This document shows, piece by piece, positions 14,469-19,214 of a stretch of 19,214 nt of DNA. The notes below the pieces were generated by a model. It was not told the origin of the DNA, searched no databases, and was given only the letters and a program-made list of their open reading frames with translations. The stretch lies in assembly GCA_017424125.1 (NCBI GenBank), contig JAFPBM010000188.1, forward strand, positions 1-19,214. The letters are read 5' to 3'. Positions within the stretch are counted from its first letter, which is position 1. Each line of letters starts with the position of its first letter. The stretch is from Clostridia bacterium (GTDB lineage Bacteria > Bacillota > Clostridia > Oscillospirales > Acutalibacteraceae). Position numbers and translations under genes: made by a program.

Positions 14469-15533
14469 TTAACCCTCTATACCCTGCATATCGAAAACGA
14501 GATACGATTTGCCCGATTTTTTAAGGAATATATTTTTCTTAAAATGGTCCTTGTACTCCTTGCCTCTTCTGACAAGAACCTGCGTAAATTCAACACGGCA
14601 ACAATAAACGTCATCCGAATATTTATAAACGTCGCCGTTTTTCACATCATCAAAACGATAACTTTCGTGGTCAAGCGCAAACATTACAAGACTTGTTCTG
14701 ATGTTTTCGTAAAATTCGCACTTTTTATCAAAGTAAGCCGCAACCTTGCCAAGCGAAGAGTCTTCCTGCATATAGGCGGCATAGGTTTTGGATGCGTCGG
14801 TTGCAAACTTCAAAATATCGGCTTTTTCTTTTTCTTCAACAAACTGCAATACCGAAATATCGTTTCCGTTTTTAACTACCTCAAGTTTTTTGCCGTCTTG
14901 CGTTGCGGTAACGGTAACGTCAGCACTGATAAGGTTTTTAAGTTTTGCGGTCTGCCGACTGTTATATTCCTTGTTTCCCAATTCCTTTTTGATAGAATCG
15001 GTAAGTTCTACATCTTTTCTTTCATTTTTATCAAGCGGAACACCGTTAATTTCGATTTCCGCGTTTTCGGGCATTGAAAGATTTATTTCCGTGTAGAACG
15101 ATTTATCAAGTTCGCAACCCATAACCTCGTATTTAGAGGTGCCAATAGCGGACGCCTTGCCTACGCGGCGGAGATAAACCTGCATAATTTTCTCATCGCC
15201 CGATTTTACAACGTACGCCATATCACATCCTTCGGGACGCTTGGCAGATGACGATGCCGAAAGTTCTTTTCCCTCTACTTTTGATTTAACGGCGGCATTG
15301 ACAGCGTCCTCTGCATCATAGGGTGACAGGGCAAGGTTTGCCCCCGTTTTGAGCGCATAAACGTCGCCCGTTTTGAGGTTGTTTTCAATAATTTTGTTTA
15401 CAATTGTGGCAGGTTGTCCCGCTTCATAACCTTTAAGCCAACCGCCCAAAAGGAAAAGTGCAACTACAAGAAGTACCGCGAATACTGCAAGCACGGAAAA
15501 ATATATTTTGTAAAAAAGTGAATTTTTAAGCAT
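14469..15533 (-). CDS. Membrane-anchored extracytoplasmic protein of unknown function
   Basis: I do not recognise this 354-residue protein. Residues 1-8 are short and basic, and residues 10-33 form one strong hydrophobic helix (from IYFSVLAVF to LLGGWL) with no lipobox Cys and no clear signal-peptidase site. It is therefore most likely a type II anchored protein with the remainder outside. The soluble part is lysine- and aspartate-rich. Around 170-190 is a short beta unit (ENAEIEINGVPLDK) that resembles the small PEGA/TcaA-like repeats of wall-associated proteins. The last 110 residues alternate helix and strand (FDKKCEFYENI to YLVFDMQ) in a way reminiscent of an NTF2-like fold; both resemblances are weak impressions. 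The gene begins two bases after the glycosyltransferase-glycosidase gene stop with GGGGGAA as ribosome binding site. A role as partner of that protein in envelope polymer handling is inferred from position. Confidence 0.75.
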   Translation of the reverse strand: MLKNSLFYKIYFSVLAVFAVLLVVALFLLGGWLKGYEAGQPATIVNKIIENNLKTGDVYALKTGANLALSPYDAEDAVNAAVKSKVEGKELSASSSAKRPEGCDMAYVVKSGDEKIMQVYLRRVGKASAIGTSKYEVMGCELDKSFYTEINLSMPENAEIEINGVPLDKNERKDVELTDSIKKELGNKEYNSRQTAKLKNLISADVTVTATQDGKKLEVVKNGNDISVLQFVEEKEKADILKFATDASKTYAAYMQEDSSLGKVAAYFDKKCEFYENIRTSLVMFALDHESYRFDDVKNGDVYKYSDDVYCCRVEFTQVLVRRGKEYKDHFKKNIFLKKSGKSYLVFDMQGIEG

Positions 15534-15535
15534 TT

Positions 15536-17698
15536 TTATTCCCCCGTGATTATAAAGTACGTCGGTATTCTTCTTGGATTTGTAAAGGCTTTATAGCGGT
15601 TTACAAGTCCGCGTTTTTGATATTCGTCAAGTTCATCCGTGTTAACGGTGTATTTGTTGAAATAGTCGCGGTAATAAAGCATAGCAGACGAGCCGCCGTC
15701 AAGCATACCCGCGTTGACCGCGCCGTATTTTGACATTATATCAATAACGTCGTTTCGACTCGCGCCGATACTGTCAGCACAGCGTCCGTCGGTTACAAGC
15801 ATTATAACCGTACCGTCCGCGCGTTGACCGATTGCCGTTCTTTGTGCTGTACCCGTGTTCAGGTCGCCGTAGTGCAAATCAATCTTATCGCCGTTTTGGG
15901 TTATGAGTACGTTTCCGTTCTGGAACGAAACGGCGTCACGAATTCCAAGCGCTTCGGCTTCTTTTTGCGTCATGCTTTCGCGGCAGATTAAACGGTTGTT
16001 TTTATCAAAACCGATAAAGGTACGTTTAAGTCCGTCGCTCCAGACCATTTTGCCGCCCGAATAGGTAAGTCCCATCGGTCGCGCGCCGTTGCCGACACCG
16101 CCTGCATCCAAAAATTCACCGCCGTTAATAGCGGCAACCGCGTTATATTTTGCAACCATATCAAAAATACGTTTGCCTTCGGTTGCGGATTTGAAGCTTT
16201 CGGATGACACGCCAACCGTAACACGCGCAGGGTCTTTTACAAGCAACAAGTAGGCTTTATACTTCGGTTCTCTTATGAAAATAAGTTTCATACCGTCAAT
16301 AGCGTCTTCCCACTCGTCTTGGTCCGCAACCTCAGTATAATCGCTGCTATCAATACTGTCGGTATTAAGTTTTTGGCTGTTTTCCATTATGTTGTCAACC
16401 GTTTCTTTAGAGAGAAACAGTCCCGGAACCCATTTGGTTGCGCTTGCCTGTTTTGCCGAGATTACAAGCATATCTCTAAGGCTCTCGCTCGGTCCGTAAC
16501 AGATTACGATACAGGCAGATATTACGGTAACGAGCACCATACCGATTGCAGTGCCCACAGATAAAAGCGAACGTTTTACGATTTTGCCTGCGGTCAGTTT
16601 TTCTTTCTTTTCTTCTGCGTATTTTTTAGGTTTTTTCTCGGTTTTCTTATCCGAGAAAACCCACAAACGCTGTATGCGGTAACTTAAAAAGAAAAGTATT
16701 GTATCAACAACTATTTTAATAAGCGTACTGCCGCCCGCTCCCGTTGATAAAAGCGCAGAGAGCATTGTCACAAGTCCCGCCGATATTAGCATCTGCGGAA
16801 CGGCAAGTGCATAATACTTCAAAAGCGTATCTTTTGCCTTTGCTTCGCTTTTGAAAACTTTTTTGCGATTTATTGAATAGTTTACAAAGGAAGAAATCAC
16901 ACGCGCGAGTGCGGTTGACGCCGCCTCTGTAAATCCTAAAAGCAGTGACGATAAAAGTCGGCATAAAATATAAAACGCCGCAATATCGGTCACAAACGAA
17001 ACAATTGAACTGATGAAATAGGAGAGAACAAACTTATATATTCTGATTGAATCTTTTATAGGGTGGAAGTGTGACGTTTTATTTTCCTCAATATAAACGG
17101 TATCAATCTTGACTTCTTTCCACTTTATGCCCTTTTGACCGAATTTTAAGAGCATATTGGTTTCGTATTCAAAACGCGAGCCCTCAATCTTTATAAGAAG
17201 CGGAAGCATTGATGCGGGGAATGCGCGAAGTCCCGTTTGGGTATCTGAAATATTTATACCGCAAAGGAGTTTGAAAACAAGCGAAGTGCTCTTGTTGCCG
17301 AAACGGCTTCTTGCGGGGACATCAGGAAGTGAAAAATCACGGCAACCCAAAATTACCGTATCTTCGTTTGATAACAGTTCCTCTTTACAAGCAAGTACGT
17401 CCTTTGGCAGATGTTGACCGTCACCGTCAACCGTTATAACACCCGCTACGTCATCACAGTTGTGTATTAAATGTCTGAAAGCCGTTTTAAGTGCGGCACC
17501 CTTGCCCCTGTTTTGAGAAAGGCGCAATAAAGTAAGCCCCTCTTCTTCGGGCGGAAAGAATTTTCTATTCTTTTTATTACTTCCGTCATCGACGAGCAAG
17601 AAACGGTCAAACCCGACTTCCCTTAGTCCCTCAACCGTTTTTTGCAGTTTCTCGTCAGGGTCAAGCGACGGAATTACAATATAAACCTTACCTTCCAC
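15536..17698 (-). CDS. Three-module protein: GT2 glycosyltransferase, GtrA membrane domain, NAGPA phosphodiester glycosidase
   Basis: From the GTG at 17698 the protein has 720 residues. Residues 4-225 are a GT2 glycosyltransferase of the dolichyl/polyprenyl-phosphate sugar synthase type: VIPSLDPD, DDGS (37-40), DGDGQ (91-95) and QTGLRAFP. Residues 228-348 are GtrA, with four helices and the family marks NYSINRKKVF and RLWVF. A lysine-rich cytoplasmic linker and a fifth helix (about 380-401) lead to an outside domain at 474-718. This is NAGPA-like phosphodiester glycosidase (PF09992 type): NGGEF (525-529), R620 in QRTAIGQ, DGR (637-639) and DGGSSAML (667-674). Five helices place the transferase inside and the glycosidase outside. 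A TTG at 17728 and an ATG at 17719 are in frame upstream, but AGGGGTG six bases before the GTG favours the GTG. The presumed role is making a lipid-linked sugar and trimming a phosphodiester-linked sugar on an envelope polymer. Confidence 0.9.
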   Translation of the reverse strand: MEGKVYIVIPSLDPDEKLQKTVEGLREVGFDRFLLVDDGSNKKNRKFFPPEEEGLTLLRLSQNRGKGAALKTAFRHLIHNCDDVAGVITVDGDGQHLPKDVLACKEELLSNEDTVILGCRDFSLPDVPARSRFGNKSTSLVFKLLCGINISDTQTGLRAFPASMLPLLIKIEGSRFEYETNMLLKFGQKGIKWKEVKIDTVYIEENKTSHFHPIKDSIRIYKFVLSYFISSIVSFVTDIAAFYILCRLLSSLLLGFTEAASTALARVISSFVNYSINRKKVFKSEAKAKDTLLKYYALAVPQMLISAGLVTMLSALLSTGAGGSTLIKIVVDTILFFLSYRIQRLWVFSDKKTEKKPKKYAEEKKEKLTAGKIVKRSLLSVGTAIGMVLVTVISACIVICYGPSESLRDMLVISAKQASATKWVPGLFLSKETVDNIMENSQKLNTDSIDSSDYTEVADQDEWEDAIDGMKLIFIREPKYKAYLLLVKDPARVTVGVSSESFKSATEGKRIFDMVAKYNAVAAINGGEFLDAGGVGNGARPMGLTYSGGKMVWSDGLKRTFIGFDKNNRLICRESMTQKEAEALGIRDAVSFQNGNVLITQNGDKIDLHYGDLNTGTAQRTAIGQRADGTVIMLVTDGRCADSIGASRNDVIDIMSKYGAVNAGMLDGGSSAMLYYRDYFNKYTVNTDELDEYQKRGLVNRYKAFTNPRRIPTYFIITGE

Positions 17699-17730
17699 AA
17701 AATTCACCCCTAAAATCATTCGTACCAATT

Positions 17731-17759
17731 ATTTTATTACTATTTATATAAAAATTCAA
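17731..17759 (-). promoter_or_regulatory. Possible promoter of the envelope gene set
   Basis: Read on the minus strand: TTGAAT (17759-17754), a 17-base spacer and TAAAAT (17736-17731). Transcription would begin near 17724, leaving room for the AGGGGTG site and the GTG start at 17698 but not for the upstream TTG, which agrees with the start chosen. The 80-base gap after trmB holds no convincing terminator, so read-through from trmB is also possible. Confidence 0.4.
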
Positions 17760-17778
17760 GTTAAAATCTTGTTATATA

Positions 17779-18441
17779 TTATTTAATATAGGCTTCAAGT
17801 CTGTAAATCGGTTTTCCGAGAGCCGTAAACTGCGCCTCATACTCGGTCATAATGTTACCCTCAAAGCCGCTGTTATGTAGGTCAAGACTTACGTTTTTAA
17901 GCGCAAAACCGCAGGACGCAAAACTCTCAACCGAATACTCGAAAAAGTGCATATTATCGGTCTTTTGATGTATTTCGGCGCCCTCTTTAAGTATGTCCTT
18001 ATAAATTTCCAAAAAGCGCGGATTGGTAAGGCGGTGTGCGGCGTATGCTTTTTTGGGGAACGGGCAAGAAAAATTAAGATAAATCCGGTCTATAGAGCCG
18101 TCTTTTATAAACTTTTTAAGATACTCGGCACCGCCCAACATAAAGTGAAGATTTTTAATGTCTTTTCCCTGTTCACAAGCGGTTATGAGCACGTTTGCCG
18201 TTTTTTCAACAGCAAGTACGTTTACGTCGGGATTTTCTTCTGCCAATTCTTTCGCAAAACCGCCTTTACCGCAACCGATTTCGAGATAAACAGGATTATC
18301 GTTACCAAAAAATTCTTTGGTGTCTATATAAGTTTTTTCCTCGTTTGTCATTCGGTAATCACGCTCTGACGTTTCCATATAAAAGAGGTTATCACAAAGG
18401 GAGAGTCGCTCTTCTAAATTTTTCTTTTTGCGCATTCGCAT
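17779..18441 (-). CDS. trmB: tRNA (guanine-N7-)-methyltransferase, divergent clostridial form
   Basis: This is an SAM-dependent methyltransferase that makes m7G46 in tRNA variable loops. From the ATG at 18441 it has 220 residues. The SAM loop is LEIGCGKGGF (53-62), followed by the VLAVEK strand, KTDN (160-163) and the strongly conserved C-terminal TEYEAQFTALGKPIYRLEA. The usual NFSDPWPKKRHEKRRL segment reads NFSCPFPKKAYAAHRL (123-138), so the Asp, the Trp and most arginines are replaced. The frame is open to an ATG at 18462, but a promoter would put the RNA start only about 10 bases before it. The ATG at 18441 has CGAGG seven bases upstream and begins MRMRKK like other TrmB proteins, so I chose it. 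The gene is divergent from the Fe-S scaffold gene. Confidence 0.88.
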   Translation of the reverse strand: MRMRKKKNLEERLSLCDNLFYMETSERDYRMTNEEKTYIDTKEFFGNDNPVYLEIGCGKGGFAKELAEENPDVNVLAVEKTANVLITACEQGKDIKNLHFMLGGAEYLKKFIKDGSIDRIYLNFSCPFPKKAYAAHRLTNPRFLEIYKDILKEGAEIHQKTDNMHFFEYSVESFASCGFALKNVSLDLHNSGFEGNIMTEYEAQFTALGKPIYRLEAYIK

Positions 18442-18477
18442 AAAATTGCCTCGTTTCTGCATTTTGATATATCATTT

Positions 18478-18505
18478 ATTATACCATAACAAATAATTTT
18501 TTCAA
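18478..18505 (-). promoter_or_regulatory. Sigma-A promoter of trmB
   Basis: On the minus strand TTGAAA (18505-18500, five of six consensus bases), a 16-base spacer, the extended element TGG (18486-18484) and a perfect TATAAT (18483-18478). The start would fall near 18471, giving a leader of about 30 bases to the ATG at 18441. Confidence 0.65.
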
Positions 18506-18527
18506 AGTCTTATGAAAAATTTGTTAT
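18486..18527. repeat. AT-rich inverted repeat between divergent trmB and Fe-S scaffold gene
   Basis: Left arm ATAACAAAT (18486-18494) pairs perfectly with ATTTGTTAT (18519-18527). After small bulges, TTTT and CA (18497-18504) pair with TGAAAA (18513-18518), leaving an eight-base loop. The left arm covers the -35 and spacer of the trmB promoter. There is no T tract pattern typical of a terminator and no gene end to terminate, so a regulator binding site or simple AT-richness are the options. Confidence 0.4.
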
Positions 18528-18554
18528 TTTTTCGACAATCTTTGTAATTTTCTC

Positions 18555-18583
18555 TTGTGTTTTTAGTTTCGTTTATGTATAAT
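18555..18583 (+). promoter_or_regulatory. Promoter of the Fe-S scaffold gene
   Basis: A perfect TATAAT (18578-18583) lies 34 bases before the start codon. A weak -35, TTGTGT, sits 17 bases upstream at 18555-18560. The strong ribosome binding site AAAGGAG follows at 18603-18609. Confidence 0.5.
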
Positions 18584-18616
18584 GATTGGTGGATTATTAC
18601 CGAAAGGAGTAATGAT

Positions 18617-19214
18617 ATGATTTATTCAAAAGAAGTAGAAGAAATGTGTCCTGTTGCACAGGGCGTTCACCACGGTGCCGCTCCCATTCCGGAAGAGGCT
18701 CTTTGGGTGAAATCAAAGGAAGTTAAGGATATTTCCGGTTTTACACACGGAATCGGTTGGTGTGCTCCCCAGCAGGGTGCTTGCAAACTTACCCTTAACG
18801 TTAAGGAAGGTATAATTGAAGAGGCTTTGGTTGAAACCATCGGTTGCTCGGGTATGACTCACTCTGCCGCTATGGCATCCGAAATTCTTCCCGGTCTTAC
18901 CGTGCTTGAAGCACTTAATACCGACCTCGTTTGTGACGCTATCAACACCGCTATGCGTGAACTTTTCTTGCAGATTGTTTACGGCAGAACACAGAGTGCT
19001 TTCTCTGAAAACGGTTTGGCTGTAGGTGCAGGACTTGAGGACCTTGGTAAAGGCCTTCGTTCACAGGTTGGTACTATGTACGGTACCAAAGATAAAGGTG
19101 TTCGCTACCTTGAAATGACCGAAGGCTATTGCACAAGAATGGCTCTTGATGAAAATGATGAAGTTATCGGCTACGAGTTCGTTTCTCTTGGCAAGATGAC
19201 CGATCTTATTAAGA
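18617..19214 (+). CDS. NifU-like iron-sulfur cluster assembly scaffold protein, 3' end outside the window
   Basis: The first 199 residues are present and the frame is open to the last base, so the gene is cut by the window edge. The ATG at 18617 has AAAGGAG seven bases upstream. The sequence matches the clostridial 'iron-sulfur cluster assembly scaffold' type, as I recall that family: an N-terminal extension with C11, then GWCAPQQGACKL (C49, C56), ETIGCSGMTHSAAM (C77) and LVCDAI (C106). These cysteines are candidate cluster ligands, with C77 and C106 in positions comparable to the IscU/NifU scaffold. Residues 107-199 continue with the conserved YGRTQSAFS and LRSQVGTMYG segments. Codon use is biased to GGT, CTT, GTT and AAG, unlike the neighbouring genes, which suggests high expression. 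Relatives usually sit just before a GGGtGRT-family gene; that gene would lie beyond the window. Confidence 0.85.
   Translation, partial: MIYSKEVEEMCPVAQGVHHGAAPIPEEALWVKSKEVKDISGFTHGIGWCAPQQGACKLTLNVKEGIIEEALVETIGCSGMTHSAAMASEILPGLTVLEALNTDLVCDAINTAMRELFLQIVYGRTQSAFSENGLAVGAGLEDLGKGLRSQVGTMYGTKDKGVRYLEMTEGYCTRMALDENDEVIGYEFVSLGKMTDLIK

Noticed and set aside
14364..15077. Long plus-strand open frame (237 codons) opposite the membrane-anchored protein and PAP2 genes
   Set aside because: It is antisense to two well-spaced genes with ribosome binding sites, its product is rich in Phe, Lys and Val without recognisable motifs, and it spans a gene boundary. It is a frame shadow.
17737..17778. Possible terminator after trmB (CAAG / CTTG on either side of an AT-rich loop)
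   Set aside because: Only four good pairs form and the loop is seven bases, so it is too weak to call a terminator.
17729..17778. Riboswitch, T-box or leader peptide before the envelope or aromatic genes
   Set aside because: The gaps (80 bases before the fusion gene start, 32 before the aminotransferase) are too short for a T-box or riboswitch, and no Phe/Tyr-rich leader frame was seen.
1..19214. CRISPR arrays, tRNA or rRNA genes, insertion sequences, prophage, toxin-antitoxin or defence genes
   Set aside because: No spaced direct repeats, cloverleaf-like segments, transposase motifs or phage genes were seen. Almost all sequence is explained by metabolic and envelope genes.

Overview
The window reads as a chromosomal segment of an anaerobic Firmicute, most likely an uncultured gut-type member of class Clostridia. 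This rests on gene families and arrangement, not on a database search: an E. coli-type DAHP synthase inside a complete aromatic amino acid operon, a clostridial-type GtrA/phosphodiester-glycosidase envelope protein, a divergent clostridial TrmB variant, and a Cys-rich NifU-like scaffold that in Clostridia usually precedes a GGGtGRT protein. Ribosome binding sites are GGAG-like, genes are tightly packed, and no tRNA, rRNA, CRISPR array, insertion sequence or phage gene was seen. No gap between genes exceeds about 180 bases.

Region 1 (1-4745). A plus-strand alpha/beta hydrolase whose N-terminus lies before the window converges on a minus-strand three-gene operon: an iron-type polyol/alcohol dehydrogenase, a KDPG/KHG-type aldolase and an M20 metallopeptidase. 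The first two genes join by a TAATG stop/start overlap and the third by a 1-base gap. An AraC-family regulator is transcribed divergently from the operon and probably controls it. Both convergent gene ends share a strong bidirectional terminator (872-897 and 4715-4746).

Region 2 (4746-13893). A minus-strand operon carries the whole route from erythrose-4-phosphate and PEP to phenylalanine and tyrosine. In transcription order it is: aminotransferase, pheA (chorismate mutase-prephenate dehydratase), aroB, aroC, an aroE-aroK fusion, aroQ (type II dehydroquinase), aroA, tyrA and DAHP synthase. Gene junctions overlap or lie within 10 bases. The only chorismate mutase in the operon is the N-terminal domain of PheA, so that domain probably feeds both the Phe and Tyr branches. 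No tryptophan-branch gene is present.

Region 3 (13926-17698). Just upstream, in the same orientation, sits a three-gene envelope set. It comprises one polypeptide joining a GT2 glycosyltransferase, a GtrA membrane domain and an extracellular NAGPA-type phosphodiester glycosidase; an unrecognised membrane-anchored extracytoplasmic protein; and a PAP2 lipid phosphatase. A hairpin with the PAP2 stop codon in its loop separates this set from the aromatic operon.

Region 4 (17779-19214). trmB (minus) lies divergent to the start of a NifU-like Fe-S scaffold gene that runs off the right edge. The 175-base divergent region holds promoters for both genes and an AT-rich inverted repeat.

The most unusual objects are the three-module envelope protein, the SDH-SK fusion inside a complete Phe/Tyr operon, the TrmB with a rewritten PWPK motif, and the dehydrogenase/aldolase/M20 operon of unknown substrate.
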